A DNA stretch of 64,000 bases from Muribaculum sp. (GTDB lineage: Bacteria; Bacteroidota; Bacteroidia; Bacteroidales; Muribaculaceae), in the NCBI GenBank assembly GCA_009775095.1, contig VSOZ01000002.1, positions 192,758-256,757 of the forward strand, written 5' to 3'. Every line of letters starts with the position of its first letter. Position 1 is the stretch's first letter. Shown here in pieces: positions 16,477 through 25,456 of the stretch. A program made the position numbers and the translations under genes. The notes beneath the pieces are model-generated. The model was not told where the DNA came from, did not search any database, and worked only from the letters and a program-made list of their open reading frames with translations.

Positions 16477-17940
16477 TCAGTTTTTCTTAACCGGGTCGCA
16501 GGTAAGTCCTACCCCCAGTTTTTTGAATATCTTGTGATCAACCTCACCAAGCATGACCGTAGAATGCACCTGACATCCGGCCAGCTCCGGCAGCTTCTCC
16601 AGCGCACGGCGGCAGTTGTCGTCATGAGTACTCAGAACCGACAGGGCAACAAGCACCTCATCGGTATGCAGACGCGGATTGTGGCTGCGCAGATAGTTTA
16701 TCTTCGTATGCTGAATAGGCTCAATCATATATTGAGGTATAAGCTTGACACCGTGGTCTATACCCGCCAGATGCTTTATGGCGTTAAGAATAAGCGCCGC
16801 ACTCGGACCAAGCAGTGCGCTTGTCTCGGCGGTTATGATAGTACCGTCGGAAAGTTCTATGGCCGAACATGGTACACCGGAGCGCTCGGCACGTTCTTTG
16901 GCCGCTACGGTAGTCTTGCGGTAAGCCGTTGTTATCTTTGACTGCTTCATCAACAGAGCTATCTTGTTGACCTCACTGTCATTGCCGTCGCCCAGAGCCA
17001 GACGGTTGAGAGCCGTGTAGTAGCGACGTATTATCTCGTTCTTCGAAGCCTCGCGACATACTTCGTCATCGTTTATACAGAAGCCCACCATGTTTACACC
17101 CATGTCGGTCGGCGACTTATACGGATTTTCACCGTAGATACCCTCGAAAAGAGAGTTAAGCACCGGGAATATCTCTATGTCGCGGTTGTAGTTTATGGCA
17201 GTCTTGCCGTAAGCCTCAAGGTGAAACGGGTCTATCATGTTGACATCGTTGAGGTCGGCGGTAGCGGCTTCGTAAGCTATATTTACCGGATGCTTCAGCG
17301 GAAGACTCCACACGGGGAAAGTCTCGAATTTGGCGTATCCCGCCTCAATGCCGCGCTTGTGCTCGTTGTACAACTGGCTCAGACATACAGCCATCTTGCC
17401 GCTGCCCGGCCCCGGTGCTGTGACTATGACAAGCGGACGGGTGGTCTCCACATAATCGTTGCGGCCAAACCCTTCATCCGAAGCTATAAGGTCGACATTT
17501 GTCGGATAACCGTCTATCGTATAGTGATAATAGGTAGTTATGCCCATACGTTCAAGGCGCCGGCGAAAAGCGTCGGCACTGCTCTGTCCGTTGTAATGGG
17601 TGATGACTACCGAACTTACGAGAAAGCCGCGGTTCTGAAACTCCGTACGCAGACGCAGCACGTCCATGTCATAAGTTATGCCGAGGTCGCTGCGCACCTT
17701 GTTTTTCTCTATGTCAAGCGCGCTGATCACTATCACTATCTCTGCATGATCACATAATTGAGAGAGCATACGCAACTTGCTGTCGGGCTGAAAGCCGGGC
17801 AACACCCTGCTTGCGTGATGGTCGTCAAATAACTTTCCTCCAAGCTCAAGATAAAGCTTATTGCCAAACTTGGCAATCCGTTCCCTGATGTGTCGGGACT
17901 GTATTTCGAGATATTTCTCGTTGTCAAAGCCGTATTTCAT
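16477..17940 (-). CDS. DUF1846 (UPF0371) family protein
   Basis: 487 residues, full length for this family. The signature APGPGSGKMAVCLSQLYNEH (about residues 175-195) is the family's P-loop-like motif, and GFDNEKYLEIQSRHIRER is the conserved start. The family's activity is not established. It heads a three-gene minus-strand operon with an SDR epimerase and a small membrane protein. The predicted transcription start is only a few bases ahead of the ATG, so the mRNA may be nearly leaderless. Confidence 0.92.
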   Translation of the reverse strand: MKYGFDNEKYLEIQSRHIRERIAKFGNKLYLELGGKLFDDHHASRVLPGFQPDSKLRMLSQLCDHAEIVIVISALDIEKNKVRSDLGITYDMDVLRLRTEFQNRGFLVSSVVITHYNGQSSADAFRRRLERMGITTYYHYTIDGYPTNVDLIASDEGFGRNDYVETTRPLVIVTAPGPGSGKMAVCLSQLYNEHKRGIEAGYAKFETFPVWSLPLKHPVNIAYEAATADLNDVNMIDPFHLEAYGKTAINYNRDIEIFPVLNSLFEGIYGENPYKSPTDMGVNMVGFCINDDEVCREASKNEIIRRYYTALNRLALGDGNDSEVNKIALLMKQSKITTAYRKTTVAAKERAERSGVPCSAIELSDGTIITAETSALLGPSAALILNAIKHLAGIDHGVKLIPQYMIEPIQHTKINYLRSHNPRLHTDEVLVALSVLSTHDDNCRRALEKLPELAGCQVHSTVMLGEVDHKIFKKLGVGLTCDPVKKN

Positions 17941-17949
17941 AACGGATTA

Positions 17950-17979
17950 CAAAGTTACAAGTTTTTGGCGGTAATCCAA
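17950..17979 (-). promoter_or_regulatory. promoter of the DUF1846-epimerase operon, very close to the start codon
   Basis: Minus strand TTG (17979-17977), a 19-bp spacer, -7 TAACTTTG (17957-17950). With initiation 4-7 bases past the box, the 5' leader before the ATG at 17940 would be only about 3-6 bases. Confidence 0.6.
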
Positions 17980-18044
17980 CCCCGTTTAATACATTTTTTA
18001 TTACAGCCGTGATGCAATATAAGCTTTTTATAGTAAAACAAAAT

Positions 18045-19232
18045 TTATTTCCGCTCGTAGGATCCGCTACGCACAGAGCCATAGCGGTCGATAGCTTCCC
18101 CGATGGTTATCAACCCTTTAAAATCAGTGACGATAGGACCACGATGCAACACACGGTCGTCAATATCGCCATACCCGGCATTTGGCGCATTGCGGAATGC
18201 CACATTGGCAAACATTCCGGTTATTTCCCGATTTCGAGTCTGGAGCTCACAAAGATCTATATTTATAGGATTGATTTCATTTGCGCCGGCCGGATGCGCC
18301 GTCACCCATACATAATAGTTCGTGTTACCAAGGGTATAGAATACCTGCGGGAAAAATGAAAGCACATTGGTATAACTTATATCGTATGCTCCCAACTTGT
18401 CCAGATATTTCAATACAGCGCTGATTCCCAACGCGTTTATCTCCCATTCCGACATAAGCGCACCTTCCCTGAGGGAAGACTCCTTTATAAAGTCGACTTC
18501 TTCATCGGTACCGGTATAGACCAGTCTCGGCTCGCACAATGCGTTCACATCAATCAGTAGTTCACATGCGACTAAATCATACTTCTCGCAATTGCGAAGC
18601 TGATTCTCCTTACGCACATTACCGAGAGCCACAATGTATCCCTCCTCACATGTATTAAACTGCCCATAAAGATTTATAATGACACTATACACCGCATTTC
18701 CTACCCTAAAAGCGATGTGCTGAAATGCCGGGGCATTAAAATCAGGCAATAACTGTAACCAATACGAATCATGACCAATACCATCAAGGTTTTTCAGGCA
18801 TTCCGCGACCCACGAGTGAATCCGACGGGTGACATTGCTCACGATATTATTGAAACGGCTGTTATCGTTCAGGTCTTGCAGCGACACCATATATGATGGT
18901 CGTATAAGCATTTTAGATATTTTACCCTCATTATTTATATCAAGAATCATTACCAAAGGGTTTTGCGGACAATAATCCACAGTATTCACCCTTACCGCCG
19001 GCATATGACCCTCAGAGCATATCGTTTCGGAGTCACATTTCCTTCCGTCACGTTTCAGATAATCAAAGAAACTTTGCAGATACTCAATATATGCCTGTCT
19101 ACCAATCACCAAAGGTTTTTTCATCACGACCGAATAAAGCATGAAATCATCACTTACCAACGATGACATCATATTCACGTCCATATTGTCCCATGCCTTA
19201 GCGACCGCGTCGGCAACCGATTTTCTATCCAT
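18045..19232 (-). CDS. NTF2/SnoaL-like domain protein with unknown C-terminal region
   Basis: 395 residues, no signal peptide. The first 110 residues (VADAVAKAWDNMDVNMMSSLVSDDFMLYS ... GRQAYIEYLQSFFDYLKRDGRKC) have the NTF2-like/SnoaL pattern. The remaining 280 residues do not match anything I recognise; the segment AFRVGNAVYSVIINLYG could be a second alpha-beta domain. It has its own promoter and is monocistronic, between the DUF1846 operon and uxaA. Function unknown. Confidence 0.7.
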   Translation of the reverse strand: MDRKSVADAVAKAWDNMDVNMMSSLVSDDFMLYSVVMKKPLVIGRQAYIEYLQSFFDYLKRDGRKCDSETICSEGHMPAVRVNTVDYCPQNPLVMILDINNEGKISKMLIRPSYMVSLQDLNDNSRFNNIVSNVTRRIHSWVAECLKNLDGIGHDSYWLQLLPDFNAPAFQHIAFRVGNAVYSVIINLYGQFNTCEEGYIVALGNVRKENQLRNCEKYDLVACELLIDVNALCEPRLVYTGTDEEVDFIKESSLREGALMSEWEINALGISAVLKYLDKLGAYDISYTNVLSFFPQVFYTLGNTNYYVWVTAHPAGANEINPINIDLCELQTRNREITGMFANVAFRNAPNAGYGDIDDRVLHRGPIVTDFKGLITIGEAIDRYGSVRSGSYERK

Positions 19233-19257
19233 ACCGAAAAAGAATAATGTTATATTC

Positions 19258-19288
19258 CAAATATACGCAAAATAATATTAATCGGCAA
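19258..19288 (-). promoter_or_regulatory. promoter of the NTF2-like gene
   Basis: Minus strand TTG (19288-19286), a 20-bp spacer, -7 TATATTTG (19265-19258); leader about 20 bases. Confidence 0.6.
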
Positions 19289-19337
19289 TAATATAGCGGA
19301 TTAATATCCGTCATAGACTCTATGGCATCATCCCGTG

Positions 19338-20822
19338 TCAAAGAGTGACACCCGACTTGAAGATGGCTATCTCCTTTGCTCCGTTTAGCTCATGACAAAG
19401 TGCGGCACCGTCTGCCGTAGCCAGCACCTTATCTATCAGACGTGACAAAGCGGAATCCCATGGCTCTCCGGCGACTATCTCACCCGCGTTGAAGTCAATC
19501 CAACCGGATTTATGTATCGACAGAGGGGTGTTGGTCGATATTTTCAATGTCGGCACAAAAGTACCGAAAGGAGTGCCTCGACCTGTAGTGAACAATACCA
19601 TATGACACCCTGCAAGGGCCAATGCCGTCGACGCCACAAGGTCATTGCCCGGAGCCTGTAGTATGTTTAGTCCGTATTTTGTCACAGCACCGGCATATGA
19701 GAGCACATCGACTACCGGTGAGGAGCCCCCTTTCTGCACGCATCCAAGTGATTTCTCCTCCAATGTGGTTATTCCGCCCTTTTTATTGCCGGGAGAAGGA
19801 TTTTCATATATAGGCTGTCCATAAGAACGGAAATAATCCTTGAAACCGTTTATCAAGCTCACCATTCGGTCAAACACATCTTTATCCTTTGCCCTATCCA
19901 TAAGTATAGTCTCGGCACCAAACATTTCCGGCACCTCGGTCAGCACCGTAGTACCTCCCCAGCTAACAAGCCGGTCCGAAAAACGGCCTACAAGCGGATT
20001 GGCCGTGATACCCGACAATCCGTCGCTGCCTCCACATTTCAGCCCTATTTTAAGCATACTTACAGGGAGCGGGCGCCGTATGTCGCCGTTCATCTGACGT
20101 GCAAGCTCGCGGCATATTTCAAAACCTGCCGACACTTCATCCTCAATATCCTGAGCGTTAAGAAACCGTATACGTGAGGTGTCGAAATCGCCCATTTCCT
20201 CGCGTAAGGCCGTGATGGCGTTGTTTTCACATCCAAGACCGAGTACGAGCACACCGCCGGCATTAGGATGCTTTGCCAATGCCGCAAGAGCCTTGCGTGT
20301 ATTTACATGATCCTCGCCAAGTTGCGAGCATCCGTAATTATGTGTAAATGCACGTACGTCATCTATATTCAGCAGATTGCACTCCTTTTTTACACGTTCG
20401 GCTATGGCACACGCAACTCCGTTCACACACCCCACCGTCGGCACTATCCAAAGCTCGTTGCGTATACCCATATTGCCGTCGGCGCGAAGATAACCGTTGA
20501 TCACGGGCATATCGTCAGCAGAAGTCAGCTTCTCATCCGACACACCACCATGGTATTCATACTCTAAATCCGGCCCGAGCGATGTGGCAAGGTTATGACT
20601 GTGAACCCATTGACCCGCACCTATCGAAGTCGTGGCGTGACCTATGGGATAACCGTATTTTATCACACTTTCTCCTTCACCGATAGGCTGCAATGCAAAT
20701 TTATGGCCTTGTGGAACAGTTTCCGTCACGGTAACACCCTCAAACGTATCACCCTCGTGCAGATCACCGGCAACAGCTACAGCCACATTATCGGAATCAT
20801 GTATTTTTATTATCCTTTTCAT
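19338..20822 (-). CDS. uxaA: altronate dehydratase
   Basis: 494 residues, the usual length for UxaA. It converts D-altronate to 2-keto-3-deoxy-D-gluconate in galacturonate breakdown. The small N-terminal SAF-like domain (about 1-95) contains GYPIGHATTSIGAGQWVHSHN. The catalytic domain follows with NYGCSQLGEDH, the GLGCENN motif and LKCGGSDGLSGITANP. The start overlaps the stop of uxaB (ATGA), so the two are coupled. The isomerase uxaC and the later kinase/aldolase genes are not in the window. Confidence 0.95.
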   Translation of the reverse strand: MKRIIKIHDSDNVAVAVAGDLHEGDTFEGVTVTETVPQGHKFALQPIGEGESVIKYGYPIGHATTSIGAGQWVHSHNLATSLGPDLEYEYHGGVSDEKLTSADDMPVINGYLRADGNMGIRNELWIVPTVGCVNGVACAIAERVKKECNLLNIDDVRAFTHNYGCSQLGEDHVNTRKALAALAKHPNAGGVLVLGLGCENNAITALREEMGDFDTSRIRFLNAQDIEDEVSAGFEICRELARQMNGDIRRPLPVSMLKIGLKCGGSDGLSGITANPLVGRFSDRLVSWGGTTVLTEVPEMFGAETILMDRAKDKDVFDRMVSLINGFKDYFRSYGQPIYENPSPGNKKGGITTLEEKSLGCVQKGGSSPVVDVLSYAGAVTKYGLNILQAPGNDLVASTALALAGCHMVLFTTGRGTPFGTFVPTLKISTNTPLSIHKSGWIDFNAGEIVAGEPWDSALSRLIDKVLATADGAALCHELNGAKEIAIFKSGVTL

Positions 20823-22255
20823 TTGTCACGGTTATTTAAAAACAGCATCAACGATTTCTCTATGCCTTCAGTCATGATTGATTCAAGATACTCTCCGACT
20901 TTTTGCGAAAAGCCCGGAACAACCTCTTCAAAATTCACTGTAAAAATGCCGCCCTCCGTTATTTTTCTTATAATATCGCCGTAATCGCCGCCATCTGCCC
21001 ATATACGCCATATAATGTCAAGGTGTTCTATGTTATCTTCTGCGATAAAATCTGATGAAGGCGAGTAAAGTGCCATAAGTGCGGCAAAGGTGAAAAGCTC
21101 GAAATCGGCCGTCAGTCCTTTTTTATTCCAAAAGTCGCGTACGGTGGGAAAATTGCGCGCCTCCCACTTCGACAGCGAGTTAAGCGCTATCGATTTGAGC
21201 ATATGACGCATGTACGGATTATATAAACGTTCAAGAATATCTTTCGAAAAGCTACGCAACTCCTCTATATCACCGTATATGACAGGAAGAACCTCACGTT
21301 CTGTCATAATACGGATAAATCTGTTTATATCAGTGTTTTCAAAAGCGTCAAGAACAGTGTCGCAACCTGAAAGCAAGCCAATAGCCACCATACCCGTATG
21401 AGAACCGTTGAGAATACGTACTTTCTTTTCACGGAATGATTTTATATCAGGCATAAACAATACATTCAGTCCGGCTTTATCAAGAGGTAGCTCATTACGT
21501 ACTTTTTCATACTCCGCACATCCTATGGCCCACACATGAAATAATTCACCTTTAACCACCAGTTTGTCATCAAACGCGAGTTCATCTCTTATCTCATCGA
21601 TAGTATCGGAAGGAAAACCCGATACTATACGATCCACAAGTGTATTGCAAAATATACATGAGCTTTTTATCCATTCCGAAAACTCCGGTTCAAGTTGTAG
21701 CGCTTCGGCGTGTCGCAGAACATACTCGCGTAACGTGGAGCCATTATCCTCTATAAGCTCGCAGCATAAAAATATCAGACCCTTTGCACGGTCGCCGTTA
21801 AAATGTCTGAAACGACGATACAGAAGCGATGTTATCTTACCGGGAAAAGTAACCGGTACATCGGCAAGAACGTCGTCATCATCATAACGGATACCGGCCT
21901 CGGTAGTATTGGAAATCACAAACCGAAGTTCAGGTGCAAGAATATAGTCCTCATAACGTTTAAAATCCACAACCGGCGAAAATGCATCGGTTATACATCT
22001 TATAAGGCGTTTTTCCGACTTTGGTTTCCCGGCTTCAATACCTTCAAGCCACACGTGATAAAGACAATCTTGTGACTTTAAATTTTTTATTGTAGAGTTT
22101 TCCCTAAATCGTGGAGATACTACTGCTATGGAAGTATCGGTCACCGCCTTTTCATTTGCGATGTCAATCATCCAGTCAACAAATGCACGAAGAAAATTTC
22201 CTTCTCCGAACTGTAATATCTTTACAGGAAGTAAGGACCTGTTTATGTATGACAT
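20819..22255 (-). CDS. uxaB: tagaturonate reductase (altronate oxidoreductase)
   Basis: 478 residues from the ATG at 22255 (MSYINRSLLPVKILQFGEGNFLRAF). An in-frame ATG 13 codons upstream lies too close to the predicted transcription start. The family NAD-binding start is GEGNFLRAFVDWMID, and the C-terminal mannitol-dehydrogenase-type domain contains KVRILNGSHTGM. It reduces tagaturonate to altronate, directly before UxaA. First gene of the uxaB-uxaA operon. Confidence 0.93.
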   Translation of the reverse strand: MSYINRSLLPVKILQFGEGNFLRAFVDWMIDIANEKAVTDTSIAVVSPRFRENSTIKNLKSQDCLYHVWLEGIEAGKPKSEKRLIRCITDAFSPVVDFKRYEDYILAPELRFVISNTTEAGIRYDDDDVLADVPVTFPGKITSLLYRRFRHFNGDRAKGLIFLCCELIEDNGSTLREYVLRHAEALQLEPEFSEWIKSSCIFCNTLVDRIVSGFPSDTIDEIRDELAFDDKLVVKGELFHVWAIGCAEYEKVRNELPLDKAGLNVLFMPDIKSFREKKVRILNGSHTGMVAIGLLSGCDTVLDAFENTDINRFIRIMTEREVLPVIYGDIEELRSFSKDILERLYNPYMRHMLKSIALNSLSKWEARNFPTVRDFWNKKGLTADFELFTFAALMALYSPSSDFIAEDNIEHLDIIWRIWADGGDYGDIIRKITEGGIFTVNFEEVVPGFSQKVGEYLESIMTEGIEKSLMLFLNNRDK

Positions 22256-22291
22256 ATTTATTTGAATCTGATAATGTATTGTTAACGTATA

Positions 22292-22299
22292 CAAATTTA
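22292..22299 (-). promoter_or_regulatory. -7 box of the uxaB-uxaA operon
   Basis: TAAATTTG on the minus strand; initiation would fall about 30 bases ahead of the ATG at 22255. No convincing TTG at -33. Confidence 0.45.
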
Positions 22300-22434
22300 T
22301 CTATAAACCCGAAAAAAATAAAATCTACAATAAACAATACCATTAATATTGCAAACTATTGACAAGACCGATTGTTTAAATATACTACATGAATACATTA
22401 CTATTACCAAACCCAATAAAAAAATTACGTAATT

Positions 22435-23448
22435 ATGGAATTTCTAACCAATGACAAATTTACAATTGTAGGTGCGGCCGGTATGATTGGCTCAAATATG
22501 GCCCAGACTGCACTAATGATGCACCTGACTCCTAACATATGCCTGTATGACCCGTATGCTCCCGCTCTTGAAGGAGTGGCCGAGGAGATGTTTCACTGCG
22601 GTTTCGAAGGAGTAAACATAACATATACTTCCGACATTAAAGAAGCTCTCACAGGTGCGAAATATATAGTATCGTCAGGTGGTGCAGCTCGTAAAGCAGG
22701 TATGACACGTGAAGATCTGCTTAAAGGCAATGCCGAGATAGCTGAACAATTTGGTAAAGATGTACGCACTTATTGTCCTGATGTAAAACATATCGTAGTG
22801 GTTTTCAACCCGGCCGACATTACCGGACTTATCACTCTTATATATTCGGGAGTAAAACCCTCATGCGTTACTACTCTTGCGGCTCTTGACAGCACACGTC
22901 TGCAGAGTGAACTTGCAAAATATTTCAAGATTCCCGCTTCAGAGATAGCCAATTCACGTACTTACGGTGGTCATGGCGAACAGATGGCCGTATTTGAATC
23001 GACAACAACCGTAAAAGGTAAGCCCCTTAAAGAACTTATTGATGAAGGCATACTGCCGGAAGCCGATTGGGAAGCACTGAAAACAAGAGTTATTCAGGGG
23101 GGTAAAAACATTATTGAGCTTCGCGGACGTTCTTCATTCCAGAGCCCGGCCTATCTGTCAATAGAAATGATAGCAGCCGCTATGGGAGGAAAACCGTTCC
23201 GTTGGCCTGCCGGCACATATGTCAACGACGATAAATTCAAGCACATCATGATGGCCATGGAGACCTCTATAACCAAAGACGGCGTAACATACAAAGAAGT
23301 CAACGGCACCCCTGAAGAAAACAAGGAACTTGAAAAGAGCTACGAGCATCTTTGCAAACTCCGTGACGAAGTTATAGAGATGGGTGTTCTGCCACGTATA
23401 GAAGAATGGCATAAACTCAATCCATATATCGATAATCCTACCAAATAA
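22435..23448 (+). CDS. mdh: malate dehydrogenase
   Basis: 337 residues. The NAD-binding motif is GAAGMIGSN (residues 13-21), followed by the family blocks SGGAARKAGMTREDLL and VFNPADITGLI, and the catalytic histidine lies in TYGGHGEQM. It interconverts malate and oxaloacetate; in Bacteroidales this serves the fumarate-reducing branch. It is a single-gene plus-strand unit, divergent from uxaB, ending in a strong terminator. A lactate dehydrogenase of the same superfamily is less likely given this Bacteroidota-type pattern. Confidence 0.93.
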   Translation: MEFLTNDKFTIVGAAGMIGSNMAQTALMMHLTPNICLYDPYAPALEGVAEEMFHCGFEGVNITYTSDIKEALTGAKYIVSSGGAARKAGMTREDLLKGNAEIAEQFGKDVRTYCPDVKHIVVVFNPADITGLITLIYSGVKPSCVTTLAALDSTRLQSELAKYFKIPASEIANSRTYGGHGEQMAVFESTTTVKGKPLKELIDEGILPEADWEALKTRVIQGGKNIIELRGRSSFQSPAYLSIEMIAAAMGGKPFRWPAGTYVNDDKFKHIMMAMETSITKDGVTYKEVNGTPEENKELEKSYEHLCKLRDEVIEMGVLPRIEEWHKLNPYIDNPTK

Positions 23449-23464
23449 AGTCTGTAAACCTCCA

Positions 23465-23514
23465 TAAAAAACAACCATTGTACCATTAATATCAGGTATA
23501 ATGGTTGTTTTTTA
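23465..23514. terminator. 20-bp perfect hairpin terminator after mdh
   Basis: Positions 23465-23484 pair with 23495-23514 over 20 bp (one G-U pair), with a 10-base loop. The stem base is A-rich on one side and T-rich on the other, so it can end transcription in both directions: mdh from the left and the small sigma-like gene from the right. Confidence 0.85.
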
Positions 23515-23548
23515 TTAGATTCATTACAATAAGCACTCAAAAAACAGT

Positions 23549-23758
23549 CTACAAAGCAAAGTCCGGCAATAGCCTGTTTAGATGAATGAACGTATGTTGA
23601 ATACTGCGACGAACAATATCGACCGACACATGAGTGATGTCGGATATCTCGCTGTGTTCATAGCCCGTTGCATGCATACATAAAAATAAACGAGACCTCT
23701 CATCAACGGAATTGATAACATCGGTCATATCCCTGACCGTGCATATAAATTGATACAT
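23549..23758 (-). CDS. miniature sigma-70 region-4-like protein
   Basis: 69 residues from the ATG at 23758. A longer reading from 23794 would begin inside the promoter and is rejected. The body (DERSRLFLCMHATGYEHSEISDITHVSVDIVRRSIQHTFIHLNRLL) reads as a sigma-70 region-4 helix-turn-helix, with no region 2. It could be a DNA-binding remnant of an ECF sigma factor or a small free-standing regulator. It lies directly beside the origin-like region. Confidence 0.65.
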   Translation of the reverse strand: MYQFICTVRDMTDVINSVDERSRLFLCMHATGYEHSEISDITHVSVDIVRRSIQHTFIHLNRLLPDFAL

Positions 23759-23783
23759 AATAGTAAATATGTTGTGTATTTCA

Positions 23784-23813
23784 CAAATATACAATAAGTA
23801 TTTTGATTTTCAA
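23784..23813 (-). promoter_or_regulatory. promoter of the miniature sigma-like gene
   Basis: Minus strand TTG (23813-23811), a 19-bp spacer, -7 TATATTTG (23791-23784). It fixes the start codon at 23758. Confidence 0.6.
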
Positions 23814-23869
23814 AATATATAGGCCACTAATTCATCATATTAAATCCATAATATCCAAATATCAAAATA

Positions 23870-24300
23870 CAATGTCAATAAATGTGTCGATAACCCTTGA
23901 TAAGTTTTAAGCAATTTTTGACAACTTGATTTGCATTTCATGTGAAAATAAACAATACAACACAGCTACCGGATAATCAAAATAAGTTTCATAGTAAATA
24001 TATCTCTTTTATAAACTGTAAAATCTACACTTATCAACCTGTGACAGGCATGTTTTTTATCTACATATACGATTATCTACAGCATGTAAATAACACAATC
24101 AATCGGTTTAAAATCAGTTATTTGATATGTAGATAACAGTATGATAACCATAATTCTTCGAATAATAACTTATTACACAACAAAACATCAATAATTTTAT
24201 CTTTACTATCAACGTCAACAACTACTACCCCAAAAGAAATTCTTAAAAGAAAATTTTCTTAAAAATAAAAAATGATGTTGATGACAACAGCCTGAGGCCA
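23870..24300. other. candidate chromosomal replication origin (oriC)
   Basis: A gene-free AT-rich stretch (about 650 bases in total, 23795-24441). DnaA-box-like 9-mers: TTATCTACA at 24057-24065 (+), 24073-24081 (+) and 24128-24136 (-); TTATCGACA at 23885-23893 (-); weaker TTATCAACC at 24031-24039 (+) and TTATTTACA at 24085-24093 (-). An AT-only tract with a 14-bp palindrome (24247-24260) could be the unwinding element. Most genes left of here are on the minus strand and most to the right on the plus strand, as expected for genes read away from an origin. No dnaA gene is in the window; Bacteroidota origins need not be next to dnaA. Confidence 0.5.
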
Positions 24301-24380
24301 CTCCTTATATATAAAAGGAAAAAATGTCGTATCGTTGACTGTCGTCTTAGATACTCACGCTCGGCAAATTGCAAATAAAT

Positions 24381-24412
24381 TTGCTTTTGCCCTCGACTTA
24401 TTCGTATCTTTG
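24381..24412 (+). promoter_or_regulatory. promoter of the nadA-leuS-rdgB-porZ operon
   Basis: TTG (24381-24383), a 21-bp spacer, -7 TATCTTTG (24405-24412); leader about 22 bases to the ATG at 24442. Confidence 0.6.
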
Positions 24413-24441
24413 CAATCAGGAGATTAATAAAGTATTTTATA

Positions 24442-25437
24442 ATGGAATCAAGTACTGAAAAAGGCTATGTGCCCGGGGCGGCGTCAGGTTCGCCTGATAT
24501 TAAAAATATCAGGGAAGGGATACTCCGGCTTAAGGAAGAGAAAAACGCGGTGATACTCGCTCATTATTATCAGAAAGGCGAGATTCAGGATATAGCCGAT
24601 TATATAGGCGACAGTCTCGCTCTGGCCCAGATAGCGTCAAAGCTTACCCAACCTGTCATAGTACTGTGTGGTGTAAACTTCATGGGAGAGACGGCCAAGA
24701 TACTTTGTCCCGATAAAACGGTGCTTATTCCCGACATGAATGCCGGATGCTCGTTGGCCGACAGTTGCGACGCCGAAGAGTTCAAGAAATTCATTGACGA
24801 TAATCCGGGGCATACGGTGATCAGCTATGTCAATACTTCGGCTGGAGTGAAAGCTCTTACCGACGTGCTTGTCACTTCATCAAACGCCCGGCAGATAGTG
24901 GAGAGCTTTCCGGAGGATACACCTATTATATTTGGTCCCGACCGCAATCTCGGCAACTATATAAATTCGGTAACCGGCCGCAATATGAAGTTGTGGAACG
25001 GTGCTTGCCATGTACATGAACAGTTCTCTATCGAAAAGATAGCCGAACTCAAGCGTCAGCATCCGTCGGCAAAGGTGCTCGCTCATCCGGAGTGCAGAAA
25101 GCAGTTGCTTATTCTCGCTGATAAAGTCGGTTCAACAGCGGCTCTTCTTAATTATGCCGTGAACAGCGACGCATGTGAGTTTATTGTGGCTACGGAGAGC
25201 GGCATTATCCATGAGATGCAGAAGCGTTGTCCCGACAAGACCTTCATACCCGCTCCTCCCAATGACTCTACTTGTGCGTGCAACGACTGCTCCTATATGA
25301 AGCTCAACACAATGGAGAAACTGTATAACTGTCTTAAGAACGAAAGCCCGAAAGTGGAGGTCGATCCGGAAATAGCGGAAAAGGCACGTCGTCCTATCGA
25401 GCGCATGCTTGAGATAAGTGAAAAATTAGGAATATAA
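24442..25437 (+). CDS. nadA: quinolinate synthase
   Basis: 331 residues. It condenses iminoaspartate with dihydroxyacetone phosphate to quinolinate in NAD synthesis. Family landmarks: AHYYQKGEIQDIADYIGDSLALAQ, NAGCSLADSC, the HPEC motif, and the C-terminal CACNDCSYMKLN that supplies one ligand of the [4Fe-4S] cluster. The partner aspartate oxidase gene nadB is not adjacent but lies 7 kb away on the opposite strand; nadC is absent here. The next gene, leuS, starts 19 bp after its stop. Confidence 0.96.
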   Translation: MESSTEKGYVPGAASGSPDIKNIREGILRLKEEKNAVILAHYYQKGEIQDIADYIGDSLALAQIASKLTQPVIVLCGVNFMGETAKILCPDKTVLIPDMNAGCSLADSCDAEEFKKFIDDNPGHTVISYVNTSAGVKALTDVLVTSSNARQIVESFPEDTPIIFGPDRNLGNYINSVTGRNMKLWNGACHVHEQFSIEKIAELKRQHPSAKVLAHPECRKQLLILADKVGSTAALLNYAVNSDACEFIVATESGIIHEMQKRCPDKTFIPAPPNDSTCACNDCSYMKLNTMEKLYNCLKNESPKVEVDPEIAEKARRPIERMLEISEKLGI

Positions 25438-25456
25438 ATAAAACCAACATATAAAA

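Noticed and set aside
22360..22395. TTGACA-16-TATACT ahead of mdh
   Set aside because: It resembles an E. coli sigma-70 promoter, but Bacteroidota use a different consensus; probably chance in AT-rich DNA.
23942..24136. A 64-codon plus-strand frame in the origin-like region
   Set aside because: AT-rich, no family pattern, no ribosome site, and it overlaps the DnaA-box cluster.
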